Shown here: piece by piece, positions 8,784 through 17,133 of the stretch | How the letters are laid out: each line of letters starts with the position of its first letter | Position numbering within the stretch: position 1 is the stretch's first letter | Assembly (NCBI GenBank): GCA_902799655.1 | Contig: CADCBH010000003.1 | Span: forward strand, 1 to 64,000 | DNA length: 64,000 bases | Reading direction: 5' to 3' | Origin: an uncultured Bacteroidales bacterium | Lineage (GTDB): Bacteria; Bacteroidota; Bacteroidia; Bacteroidales; Bacteroidaceae | Notes under the pieces: generated by a model | The model's input: the letters and a program-made list of their open reading frames with translations, nothing else | What the model was told of the DNA's origin: nothing | Database searches by the model: none | Program-made: the position numbers and the translations under genes

Positions 8784-8937
8784 TTTTAAGCTGTCGCCAC
8801 AAGAGGCAATAGATGTCCTCTATACCTCAGAAACCTTCGAGCGTCTGCAAGACGATGCCACTGGACTGTACTATCAGAGTCCAGGATATGTCTATTCCTT
8901 TCTACAGAACGAAATAAAGAATGCAAGAGTAGAATAG
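8701..8937 (+). CDS. Third gene of the DUF3791/DUF3990 cassette
   Basis: ATG 8701 opens a 78-residue frame beginning MTSKLTPEQRQLLKDELS, with the segments LSPQEAIDVLYTSETFERL and GLYYQSPGYVYSFL. Similar short proteins commonly follow DUF3990 genes in Bacteroidales. Function is unknown; an antitoxin or accessory role is a guess from position. The gene overlaps the truncated DUF3990 frame by 83 bases because of the deletion upstream, but its own frame appears complete. The start is supported by the resemblance to family members starting at the same KLTPEQR motif. Confidence 0.65.
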   Translation: MTSKLTPEQRQLLKDELSVDIAGYLVDDFKLSPQEAIDVLYTSETFERLQDDATGLYYQSPGYVYSFLQNEIKNARVE

Positions 8938-8948
8938 AAAGGTCCGAT

Positions 8949-9137
8949 TTGAACATCCGCGGTCAACCCGCCGATACGCGCACCGAGGCGCAGAAGACTG
9001 CCCTCCGTAGGCTCTTGGAAGACCTTCACAGGCGCTACCCCCACGCCCTGATAGTCGGTCACCACGACCTCAACCCCCACAAGGACTGTCACTGCTTCGA
9101 TGCAGTCAACGAGTATAAAAACTTACAACCAACGTAA
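8949..9137 (+). pseudogene. C-terminal remnant of an N-acetylmuramoyl-L-alanine amidase
   Basis: The fragment reads ADTRTEAQKTALRRLL, then HALIVGHHDLNPHKDC and ends CFDAVNEYKNLQPT. This is the last third of the phage-lysozyme-like amidases that accompany HU-like and smalltalk genes in Bacteroidales. The GHHDLNP motif carries zinc-binding or catalytic residues, but the N-terminal two thirds, with the other zinc ligands, are missing and no start codon is present at the join. It is a leftover of an older HU-smalltalk-amidase locus, broken by the arrival or decay of the upstream cassette. Confidence 0.8.
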
Positions 9138-9145
9138 AAAGTAGA

Positions 9146-9182
9146 AGAGTGAGTCACCAGCGTGATTCACTCTTTTTTTTTC
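9146..9182 (+). terminator. Terminator after the amidase remnant
   Basis: AGAGTGAGTCAC (9146-9157) pairs with GTGATTCACTCT (9162-9173) around a 4-base loop, followed by a run of T. Confidence 0.85.
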
Positions 9183-9377
9183 AAAAATCGCCCATTTCAT
9201 CGGGAAAAATCCGCCTTGGGAGGCCCTCTTTCCCTCCTTTTCGGACCCGAAGTGGGCGGTTTTTGTATTTTATGCTTTGAAACGTTGGATTTTGATGTCA
9301 ATCGGTGATGATTTTACTCATTTTAACGGTTCTGACTTTCAAAATCTGCAATTTTCTTTCAAAATTAGCAAAAATTG
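9182..9377 (+). repeat. Direct repeat B (about 196 bp), partner at 2295-2488
   Basis: This is the second copy of the repeat described at 2295. It again begins with the wobble-paired hairpin and continues with the same AT-rich tail. The gene-free stretch 9138-9548 is made of the amidase terminator, this repeat, the promoter at 9398 and a leader of about 110 bases. Confidence 0.85.
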
Positions 9378-9397
9378 TAAGTAAATGGCATTTTTGT

Positions 9398-9428
9398 TTT
9401 GTAGTTCACTTTTTTTTTTCTATCTTTG
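9398..9428 (+). promoter_or_regulatory. Promoter of the MACPF/GLUG operon
   Basis: TTTG (9398-9401) and TATCTTTG (9421-9428) are 19 bases apart. No other equally good promoter was noticed before the hairpin at 42429, so this may drive the whole 33-kb run of genes. Confidence 0.75.
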
Positions 9429-9548
9429 TAATCGAAGAATATAAATTCTTTGCCTAGAAACCTAAACGCTGTTGTGGCGTAAACCTGAAATTGGGAAAAT
9501 AGAATAAATGTGATATAGATAATTTTTAACTTAAACAATCAAATAGTA
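9429..9548 (+). promoter_or_regulatory. Long leader before the first MACPF gene
   Basis: About 110 bases separate the expected transcription start from ATG 9549. The segment AACGCTGTTGTGGCGT (9467-9482) could fold into a small hairpin. No known riboswitch was recognised. Confidence 0.3.
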
Positions 9549-11063
9549 ATGACTATGAAGAAAATGACAAAGCAGCTTTTCGTCGCTGCAATGGCTATCG
9601 CAGCCTTCACCGCTTGCTCAGACAACAATCTTGCTGAGGTAGAGACCGGTTTGAACCCTGAATTGACTGAGCTGTCAATGAACTCCTTTGAGCTGACCAA
9701 TGCTCAAGGCCAGCCTGTTACAAGCGTGTCAGGTGACTTTGGTACCTACTATCTGAACATCAAGACCGATGGAATGTGGTATATTGAGACCAGCGACTAC
9801 CATGAGTTCTCACCAACCCGCCAGTATGGTCGTGGCAATGCATGCGTTCCCATGATGATCGGTACCAACTGGGCAGACTCTCGTGAGCTGTCTTACAAGG
9901 TACACTTCCTCGACGAGGAGGGCACAAGAGGTACAGCCCGTCGTGCTGGTGAAGAGGCTCAGACGGTGACCCAGGTTTCAAGCACTGACCTGAATGCCTT
10001 CAAGACCATGGTGAACTCGAACATCTATGTCGGCTATGGCTATAATCCTACTAAGGGTGGTCAGAATCCAGCCCTTTGGACGGGTATCGAAATCTTCAAG
10101 ATGGATGAGCTCAACAGTACTGATAATGTGAAGAGCAGTATTGCCTCACAGACCGAGGAGACGTATATTTATTCTCACAGCGAGGAGGCTCTGGACAAGG
10201 TTATTGGTGTGAGTATCAGTCCTGCCGGAAACTTCGGTGCTGTGAAGTTTGACACTGCTGGTGTGACAGTGAATACAATGGATATCAATCACACTGGCAA
10301 GACTGCCATGCAAAAGAGAGTGACCCGTTCGATATACAGTCGTGAGATCAAATTTGCCGAACTGACAACTGACAATAATACAGCTTTTACCGATGCTAAT
10401 TTCACCAATGGTTTCAAGCGTATCAAGAGCGATTTTATCGCCAAGCTCAATGGTGCTACGACTAAAGAAGAAAAGAGAGCTGCCGCTGATTGGTTCTTCA
10501 GCATTGTAGGTACACACGTTGTTGTCAAAGCCCTGTTAGGTCAGGAGCTCAACTATCGACTCGTTGTTGACTCGTCAATGACTAAGAAGAGCACAGAAGT
10601 GAAGGTGGCCCTCGACTTCAAGTGGCAGCAGCAGATTAAGGACACCACAAAGGCAGACTCTGCTACCAAGGCACGCATGAAGCAATTGGAGGAAGAGTGG
10701 AAACAGGATCCTACCAAGCGTAAGAGCTTCGCCCTCAATACAGGTGTAGAGGTGACCGATGCTGCATACAAGGCAGCTTGCTCTACCAATGCAAAGGTCA
10801 AGGCTCGTGGTGGTGATGTCGAGCTGATTAGCATTCTGGCTACCGGTGGCTCGCTGGTTAATGAAGATGTGAAAAAGTGGATGTTGACCACTGCTCCTGA
10901 AAAGGCTGCTATGGTAGGTGTAGAGACATTACCTATTTATGAACTCTTTAACAGCAAATTACCAGGCGAACAGGCTGCCTATACCTATCTCAAGGAGCTG
11001 ATCGATACCTGTCTCAAGGTTGACACGAGTATGTATGGGACTTTAGATAAAAACGCTCATTAA
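9549..11063 (+). CDS. MACPF-domain lipoprotein 1
   Basis: The 504-residue protein has a lipoprotein signal (MKKMTKQLFVAAMAIAAF then TACSDN). Residues about 45-125 look like a BACON-type beta domain (GMWYIETSD, NWADSREL). The MACPF-like core begins at GYGYNPTKGG and contains the signature G-T-H at residues 321-323 (SIVGTHVVVKALLGQ), close to the family pattern GTH-x7-GG, and a late RGGDV motif near residue 420. MACPF proteins insert as ring-shaped pores; in Bacteroidales some act as secreted antimicrobial toxins. A Cys-lipid anchor would place this one on the outer membrane. It is first in the operon, with its own promoter. ATG 9555 is a possible alternative start. Confidence 0.82.
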   Translation: MTMKKMTKQLFVAAMAIAAFTACSDNNLAEVETGLNPELTELSMNSFELTNAQGQPVTSVSGDFGTYYLNIKTDGMWYIETSDYHEFSPTRQYGRGNACVPMMIGTNWADSRELSYKVHFLDEEGTRGTARRAGEEAQTVTQVSSTDLNAFKTMVNSNIYVGYGYNPTKGGQNPALWTGIEIFKMDELNSTDNVKSSIASQTEETYIYSHSEEALDKVIGVSISPAGNFGAVKFDTAGVTVNTMDINHTGKTAMQKRVTRSIYSREIKFAELTTDNNTAFTDANFTNGFKRIKSDFIAKLNGATTKEEKRAAADWFFSIVGTHVVVKALLGQELNYRLVVDSSMTKKSTEVKVALDFKWQQQIKDTTKADSATKARMKQLEEEWKQDPTKRKSFALNTGVEVTDAAYKAACSTNAKVKARGGDVELISILATGGSLVNEDVKKWMLTTAPEKAAMVGVETLPIYELFNSKLPGEQAAYTYLKELIDTCLKVDTSMYGTLDKNAH

Positions 11064-11077
11064 GAACCTTTGACAAG

Positions 11078-12478
11078 ATGAACAGGAACATTACTTACTC
11101 GGTATTGGTGCTTGTTGCCGCTTTCGTGGCAGCATGCTCCAGTAGTGAGGACATGATAGGCAATGAGGGGACTGGCAACGAGAGCAATGCTCCGTTTGCT
11201 ATCCTCGGAGCCTCAGGGCAAGGCGTCATGAATACGGGCGCCTCCTATGGGGAGTACACTGCCTTCATCAACGTGCCGGGCAAGTGGTCTGTAGCAACTT
11301 CGAAAGGTTTGGCAAATGTCTATCCGTCAGTTGGCGAGGGTCCTACCACGGTTGTCGTTCAAGTCGGTGAGAACTGGGGAGCAACGCGCGAGAATGTGCT
11401 GACACTCAAGACGGAAGAGGTCGGCACACGAGGAAATGGTGATCAAACATATAATGTTGCTATCCTTCAGTCGAGCAATCCCGAGATGGATTCTGTCTCG
11501 ACGGTGTTCTCTGCCAACAAGGGTGCCGGCTATAGCTATATGCCTGGCGGCGAATATTGCGATGGCGCTCTGATTCAGTTGTTCAACCTGGTCACGCTCG
11601 ATAGCATCCAGCGTGCTACAGGTGTCCGACTGATATCCGATGTCATTTATCCGCAGACCTCTCAGGAATACATCACTGCAGACAGTGAGGAGGGTATCAC
11701 CAAAGCTGTTACTGTCAACGTCTCGGCCGGTATGGACTTCAGTTCGGTGAAGAGCAAGGATCAGGAAAGTAGCGGCAGCGGCAGTATCGGTGTCGGTGTG
11801 GGCACATCCAGTGAGAAGAAGTCTAAGAACAAGTTTGCGCTCAAACGACAGAAGAACACTCAGTTCACCCGTGAGATTCAGTATATGAACGTCATGGACT
11901 TGGTGGATAAAGCCACCACGCGTGAAGAGAAGATGAAACTGCTGTCGCCGGGATTCTACTCCGTTCAGGAGACGTTTGCCAAAGACATTGCTGCAGCGAA
12001 GGGTAATACGGTCAGACAGTATTCCATCTGCAGGAAGTTCTTGGATGAGTTCGGCCCTTGCTTCATCAGCAAGTCGGTGATGGGTACTACCCTCGACTAC
12101 CAGATTAGCGTTGACAGCACGTTGCTCAGCGACTCCCTCGGTATCTCGCTCGCCCTCGAAGCCAGCTTCCAGAGCAAGGTCAATAACAAGTCATCAGGTG
12201 GTGAGGCAACATTCCACTTCGGTTATTCTGATGCCTCCAAGGAGCTGATGTCAAAGACGCAGGCCACTGTAAAGGTACGTGGCGGCGATGTGAGCAAGGT
12301 ATGTATCCTTGTTACTGGTGGTACGTTGGATGACTATGATGTCACTGCCTGGCAGAACAGTTGCCGTCCTACCCGTGCCGTCATGGTTGACATGTCGCTG
12401 GTCCCCATCTATGTGCTTATCGTCGATGCGGAAGCCCGCGCAGTGTTGACGAACTACTTTAGAGAGAAATTGAAATAG
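11078..12478 (+). CDS. MACPF-like lipoprotein 2 (degenerate signature)
   Basis: The 466-residue protein has a lipobox VAACSSSED. An N-terminal BACON-like segment (GKWSVATSK, ENWGATRENV) precedes a MACPF-like core that starts GAGYSYMPGGEY. At the signature position it has FGPCF (residues 325-329) followed by MGT, in place of the canonical YGTHF...GG. The late motif VRGGDV is kept. A Ser/Gly-rich stretch (about residues 225-245) lies where MACPF proteins carry a membrane-inserting helix cluster. It follows gene 1 by 14 bp and is of similar length, so it is a diverged paralogue. It may be a structural subunit of a mixed complex and not a pore former by itself. Confidence 0.72.
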   Translation: MNRNITYSVLVLVAAFVAACSSSEDMIGNEGTGNESNAPFAILGASGQGVMNTGASYGEYTAFINVPGKWSVATSKGLANVYPSVGEGPTTVVVQVGENWGATRENVLTLKTEEVGTRGNGDQTYNVAILQSSNPEMDSVSTVFSANKGAGYSYMPGGEYCDGALIQLFNLVTLDSIQRATGVRLISDVIYPQTSQEYITADSEEGITKAVTVNVSAGMDFSSVKSKDQESSGSGSIGVGVGTSSEKKSKNKFALKRQKNTQFTREIQYMNVMDLVDKATTREEKMKLLSPGFYSVQETFAKDIAAAKGNTVRQYSICRKFLDEFGPCFISKSVMGTTLDYQISVDSTLLSDSLGISLALEASFQSKVNNKSSGGEATFHFGYSDASKELMSKTQATVKVRGGDVSKVCILVTGGTLDDYDVTAWQNSCRPTRAVMVDMSLVPIYVLIVDAEARAVLTNYFREKLK

Positions 12479-12497
12479 TAATGACGTCTATACGTGA

Positions 12498-13619
12498 ATG
12501 ATCAAAATGTATAAGATGAACCGTTTATATTGTTTCCTCCTTCTTGTAGGAACGCTCGGAATGGCCTCTTGTAGCAGTGATGACCCACTGTCACAGGACG
12601 AGTATGTGGCTCTCTACGGTAAAGGAGCCAATGGCGTCAATGGACAGAGGACGACAGAGGGATATGTGTCGCGGCTTCTGGCACCTCCGGGCTTCGAACG
12701 TGGAGCCGGCTATTGCTATGCCACAGGTGCCGACTATCTGGAAGGTGTGACATTCAATATCTTCAACCTCAACTATCTGGACTCCATCCAGTATGTCAAG
12801 GGTATGAACTTTGTCTGCGACGACTATACACCGTATAGCGAAGAGCAGGTCATCACCGGCGAGACGCGCAGTGCCGTGTCCAAGCAGTTGGCACTGTCGG
12901 CAAGCGTTGGTGCCAACTTCATCGTGGCCGACATCAAGGTGACTGGTAACTACTCCAAGGGTAGTGTACAGGAGAGCCAGTCGGTGTTTGCCATGAAGCG
13001 TACCAAGCGCGTGGCCTACAGCCGCGATATCCAGTACAAGAATATCATCATGTACTACAAGGAGACGGGTGACAGTATGGTCTTCGCCCCTGGCTTCTAT
13101 GCTGACTGGAAGAAGCTTGAAGGCAACAACACCAAGCAGGACGATGTGAGCAACAAGATGGTGCTCGACTTCGTGAACAAGTGGGGCCGCGGCTTTGTGG
13201 CTCGCTCATTCATGGGTGGCGTGCTGGAATATACCTTGCAGATTGACAAGTCGGTGCTCAGCGAGAATATGAGTGTCGGCGTGGCCATCAATGCCAGTGT
13301 AGGCATCCTCGTTGGTGCTAACATATCAGCCAGCGTGCAGAACCAGGAGTTCTCGAAGATCTCCAAAGACCGCTACAACCTCGACATCCACGTTCGTGGT
13401 GGCGATGTACAGGCGGTGACGGCGGTATTGTCGGGCGACACCTCGGCACCAAAGGGTATCAAAGACTGGATGGCCAGTGTCAACTTCCCGCCAACTCCCG
13501 ATAACGAAAAACTGAAGATGTGTGCACTGACCGACGTGAAGATTGCATCCATTGCAAACCTCTTCACCGGAAAGGTGCAAGACAGAGTGAATTATATTTT
13601 GCGTACCAACGCACAATAG
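12498..13619 (+). CDS. MACPF-like lipoprotein 3 (degenerate signature)
   Basis: The 373-residue protein has a lipobox MASCSSDD and no BACON-like domain; the MACPF-like core begins soon after the anchor at GAGYCYATGADY. The signature position reads WGRGF (residues 229-233) followed by MGG six residues later, keeping the aromatic-Gly start and the Gly-Gly end but losing T-H. VRGGDV appears near residue 300. It is the shortest of the six. ATG codons at 12507 and 12516 are alternative starts; the last would give the most typical signal peptide (MNRLYCFLLLVG). It lies 19 bp after gene 2. Confidence 0.7.
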   Translation: MIKMYKMNRLYCFLLLVGTLGMASCSSDDPLSQDEYVALYGKGANGVNGQRTTEGYVSRLLAPPGFERGAGYCYATGADYLEGVTFNIFNLNYLDSIQYVKGMNFVCDDYTPYSEEQVITGETRSAVSKQLALSASVGANFIVADIKVTGNYSKGSVQESQSVFAMKRTKRVAYSRDIQYKNIIMYYKETGDSMVFAPGFYADWKKLEGNNTKQDDVSNKMVLDFVNKWGRGFVARSFMGGVLEYTLQIDKSVLSENMSVGVAINASVGILVGANISASVQNQEFSKISKDRYNLDIHVRGGDVQAVTAVLSGDTSAPKGIKDWMASVNFPPTPDNEKLKMCALTDVKIASIANLFTGKVQDRVNYILRTNAQ

Positions 13620-13641
13620 AGTGAAGAATGAAGAATCAGGT

Positions 13642-14835
13642 ATGAAGCACACCTTATTATATTTATATGTAGCAGTGGGCATGTTGATGATGGCATCATG
13701 CAGCAGTGACGACGAAATGTCCGCCGCCCCGGAAACGCCCGAGACTGTCGACGTGCAAGGCGAGAGTAGGGCTGTATCGTGGCTTGCCAAGGCCAAGACT
13801 CCCGAGGACTTGCAGAAAGTGGAAGATGCCATCGGCGCCGTTCGTGGTGCCGGCTACACATACAGAGAGAACGACTCATACTGTATAGGCACCGATATGG
13901 AGGTCTTCAATATGCGCCATCTGCGCGAGATGGAGCAGAAGTACAATACCTCCTATATCGTTGACGACTACAACCCCACCAACGACCAGAAGTTCTACTA
14001 CAGCGAGAGCCTTAACGAGCTGAAGAACCAGCTGTCGCTTGAGGTCGGTGTCGGCGTGTCTGCCGGTGTCTTCTCCGTGGATGTGGAGGTGGGCTTCAAC
14101 AAGAAGAAATTCGAAACCACGAAGAATTATTATTCGTTGATGCGCCTGAAGCAGAGCTACTTCTCGCGCGACTTCAACTATCTGAACCTGCGTGAGCAGG
14201 TCAGCTATGCCATTGCCCATTCTTCAGTGGCCGATACCTATCCCAGTATCGATGCTGACTCGCTTGCCAAGTTGGTGCCGCTCTTCAAGGAGGCTTATGC
14301 TCCTGGCTTCTCAGATGTGATGCAGAAGTTTGTCCGTAAGATCCATGGTGCTACGACGGGATTTGCCGCCAGTGGTATCTGCCGTGAGTTTATCGAAGAG
14401 GTGGGTCCGAGTTTCGTGACGCGTTCCGTCTTGGGCTGTTCACTCGACTACTACAATACCACGCGTATGGACTCTGTGTCCAACTCGCTCGATGTGAAAG
14501 TGGCTTTGGAGTTGGGTGTCTCTATCGGTATTTTCAGTGTCAGTGCCGGTGTCAGCACCGAATATAAGGATGCAGCCATGAAGTGCAATCGCAATTCAGA
14601 GAGCCATATAACAGCCCGTGGCGGCAATGTGGCACTCGTGACCGCCTTTACCACTGGTCAGGCAGCGTCGATAGACAAGTCGACACTGCGCGACTGGCAG
14701 GCGTCGGTGACACCTCAGGACGCTGCGCTTATCGACATCCGTCTGGTACCTATCTATGAGGTTATCTACGATGCCAAGACCCGCAACATCCTGAAGAATT
14801 ATATGGAGAAATCATTAAGTAACTTCAATGAATGA
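13642..14835 (+). CDS. MACPF-like lipoprotein 4 (degenerate signature)
   Basis: The 397-residue protein starts MKHTLLYLYVAVGMLMM with lipobox MASCSSDDE. ATG 13642 is preferred to the upstream in-frame GTG 13621 because it gives a normal lipoprotein signal. The core begins GAGYTYRENDSYC. The signature position is VGPSF (residues 254-258) with LG six residues on, and the late motif is ARGGNV. Glycine- and valine-rich segments (VGVGVSAGVFSV) around residues 130-150 and again near 300 resemble the alternating beta-hairpin strands of MACPF membrane regions. The bases between 13621 and 13642 include two GAAGAAT-like heptamers, a short form of the arrays found later in the operon. Its stop overlaps the next start in an ATGA. 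Confidence 0.7.
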   Translation: MKHTLLYLYVAVGMLMMASCSSDDEMSAAPETPETVDVQGESRAVSWLAKAKTPEDLQKVEDAIGAVRGAGYTYRENDSYCIGTDMEVFNMRHLREMEQKYNTSYIVDDYNPTNDQKFYYSESLNELKNQLSLEVGVGVSAGVFSVDVEVGFNKKKFETTKNYYSLMRLKQSYFSRDFNYLNLREQVSYAIAHSSVADTYPSIDADSLAKLVPLFKEAYAPGFSDVMQKFVRKIHGATTGFAASGICREFIEEVGPSFVTRSVLGCSLDYYNTTRMDSVSNSLDVKVALELGVSIGIFSVSAGVSTEYKDAAMKCNRNSESHITARGGNVALVTAFTTGQAASIDKSTLRDWQASVTPQDAALIDIRLVPIYEVIYDAKTRNILKNYMEKSLSNFNE

Positions 14836-17072
14836 GCGTTATGAATAAGAATAAGGTTATCCTATACTTCTCACTATTCATCCTTAGTGCCTCACTGGTC
14901 ACTTCCTGCTCCGACGACCTCGCGAACATCGGTTCTGACCAGCCTGATGACCGTCTGTATCTGAGAAACTACACGCCGGAGCAGATTCAGTCGCAGCGCT
15001 TGGGATTTGCCTACAATGCAGCCGGTAACGTGATGGATGACGGTAGCTTCTCCACGAAGCCCGTCGTCAACATGGACCGTCTGAAGGATGCCGAGAAAGA
15101 CTATGGACTGATCATCAACACCGAGCGTCGCTATTATACCTCGATGGATATCTTCAGCGGTAACACGCTGCAGGAACTGGGCCACCGCGAAACCAAGTAC
15201 ACCATCAATGATGATTCTGAGATCGGTAGTGGTAAGTATTACCGCGAGAATAAAATCTTCGACAGTATTGTCTTCCACAACAGCTACAAGGCGCACATGT
15301 TCGTCAAGCACGTTATGGCGACATCGACCATTGATGTAGGTATCCTGCGCTGTCTGAAATTAGATAGCTTGAATAATGACCAGAGCGTACTCGAGACAGA
15401 GTTCCGCCATGACGTTGCTGAACTGGTCAAGAACGGAGAGGGTGGGGTCACTGAAGCCAGTGCCACCGCATTCTCAGAGAAGTATGGTACCCACCTCGTC
15501 GTCTCTTCAAATCTGGGTGGCATGATTGAGTTGCAGATGCAGCTCAACAGCGACTCCTGCGTGGACAAGGAATATTCGACGCAGCAGGTCATTGAGGTCG
15601 TCCTTGGCAAGCAGGTGGTCAAGACCACCAACTCGCAGGTCATCAAGCAGATAGCCAAACGTACTGTGCAGTATAAAGGACAGATCAATGTGAAGGGTGG
15701 CAGAACCGAAGACTGCGCCATCCTTCACAGAACCTTCGACAACGAGAAAGCTGCCGACGTAAGAATCAGCGATGGCGACTATTATGCCTGGGCAACCAAT
15801 GTCAGCATCGATCCCGATCCCCAAAAATATAACGCCACCTTCACAGGTGGACGCTTCCTGCCATTGTATGAGCTCTTCGAGGATGCCGAGACACGTAAGG
15901 CACTGCGCGCAGCCTATCAGCTGTATTTGAAGAAAGAGGCTCCCTCTCAGGAGGTCTATGAGCCGCCCTACGGTATCATGCCAGTGAAGGGCAACTTCGG
16001 TCCGGATGTGAGAGTCGCCAAGACGGATAAGGGCACTAAGTCATGTATTATCTGTGAGGAATACGTGCCTTCCATTCGCAGTGACAAACCCTGTGTCGTG
16101 GCTTATCCGCTCATCCGTGGCAAGGATGGCAATGTGCGTCCATTCTTCTATAGCGGCCTGTTTGTCGGCGACGAGAGCCATCGTCCCGGACGTGTCACCT
16201 GGGAGGGCAGTGCATCGCTGTATGTTCCTTCCGACAGTATCTTCTTCGAAAGCGACAGTGTCCATATCCGTAATCTCTTCGATCCGGAGACGCATGCGCT
16301 GAAGAACGTGTATTTCTACTGGAATGCCATTCATCCGCAGCCTTGTCCCACCAAGAAGGAACAGCCTGCACCCTATACCACGAGTGTTTACAGCATACAA
16401 CCGGATGCGCTGGCCGAATCGACGACTTTTGCCAAGGTAGCCAGCACGTTCTGGTCAATCAATCCTGTACACGTCAAGACCGACGGTCTCTCGAATTACT
16501 GGGATGAGGACAATTTGTTTAAGTCCTTCAAACAGGAAAGATACGGTGATTATGATGGCGTATTATTTAAGAACAGCAAGTATTACTACTGTCTGTTGGA
16601 TGGTGGCGACAATATCAAGCGAGGTGATACCTTCGCAGATGACGCTGATGCCAATAAGCAGTGGATATCTGCTGTGAGCAAGTCGATGAAATCCATGGGT
16701 CTGAACGACTATCTGCCCAATGTGGAAGAGGCGAAGAGCATCACCAAGATGCTGGGCAACCGCATGAGCATCTTCTATACCCACGAATTCGATGGCCGTA
16801 ACATGCTTGGTCTGGACTGGCCTACCGGCTATTGGGTCCGTTCACATCCCGGTAAGGATATGGCAGCCGATTTCACGCAAAACGATGGTCAGGGAATGCC
16901 CTTGATCACCAACGACGAGGGTCAGGCACGAATCTTGCGTCTGAGCGGTTCTGGAACCGACCTGATGCTCGAATATCCGGAGTATGTCAAGGCATTCAAC
17001 TATTCCGACCAGATGTTCTATAAGTTCTTCCCCATATATATCACGATTGATAATTTTGAGCGTTATGAATAA
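14832..17072 (+). CDS. MACPF-domain lipoprotein 5 with large C-terminal extension
   Basis: The 746-residue protein has lipobox LVTSCSDD. Its MACPF core carries the best match to the family signature: Y218-G-T-H-L, six residues, then GG. About 350 further residues follow the core (from residue 385). This extension includes a DYLPNVEEAKSI segment and TGYWVRS, a layout that faintly recalls lectin-like FISUMP/DUF1566 ends (LP..E..., then YW.S), so it may bind a ligand; that is inference. The start could be ATG 14832 or ATG 14841; the latter aligns with the start of lipoprotein 6. The first 75 bases of coding sequence are almost identical to those of the next gene. Confidence 0.8.
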   Translation: MSVMNKNKVILYFSLFILSASLVTSCSDDLANIGSDQPDDRLYLRNYTPEQIQSQRLGFAYNAAGNVMDDGSFSTKPVVNMDRLKDAEKDYGLIINTERRYYTSMDIFSGNTLQELGHRETKYTINDDSEIGSGKYYRENKIFDSIVFHNSYKAHMFVKHVMATSTIDVGILRCLKLDSLNNDQSVLETEFRHDVAELVKNGEGGVTEASATAFSEKYGTHLVVSSNLGGMIELQMQLNSDSCVDKEYSTQQVIEVVLGKQVVKTTNSQVIKQIAKRTVQYKGQINVKGGRTEDCAILHRTFDNEKAADVRISDGDYYAWATNVSIDPDPQKYNATFTGGRFLPLYELFEDAETRKALRAAYQLYLKKEAPSQEVYEPPYGIMPVKGNFGPDVRVAKTDKGTKSCIICEEYVPSIRSDKPCVVAYPLIRGKDGNVRPFFYSGLFVGDESHRPGRVTWEGSASLYVPSDSIFFESDSVHIRNLFDPETHALKNVYFYWNAIHPQPCPTKKEQPAPYTTSVYSIQPDALAESTTFAKVASTFWSINPVHVKTDGLSNYWDEDNLFKSFKQERYGDYDGVLFKNSKYYYCLLDGGDNIKRGDTFADDADANKQWISAVSKSMKSMGLNDYLPNVEEAKSITKMLGNRMSIFYTHEFDGRNMLGLDWPTGYWVRSHPGKDMAADFTQNDGQGMPLITNDEGQARILRLSGSGTDLMLEYPEYVKAFNYSDQMFYKFFPIYITIDNFERYE
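14834..14909 (+). repeat. Signal-peptide repeat, copy 1 (partner 17058-17133)
   Basis: About 76 bases spanning the start codon and lipobox of lipoprotein 5 recur at 17058-17133 with a single mismatch seen (ATC versus ACC), while the sequence beyond is different. Confidence 0.9.
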
Positions 17073-17133
17073 GAATAAGGTTATCCTATACTTCTCACTA
17101 TTCACCCTTAGTGCCTCACTGGTCACTTCCTGT
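17058..17133 (+). repeat. Signal-peptide repeat, copy 2 (partner 14834-14909)
   Basis: This copy spans the last codons of gene 5 and the start, signal peptide and lipobox of lipoprotein 6. Confidence 0.9.

Noticed and set aside
16984-17064. Upstream extension of lipoprotein 6
   Set aside because: It overlaps gene 5 and would bury the lipoprotein signal; ATG 17065 fits better.
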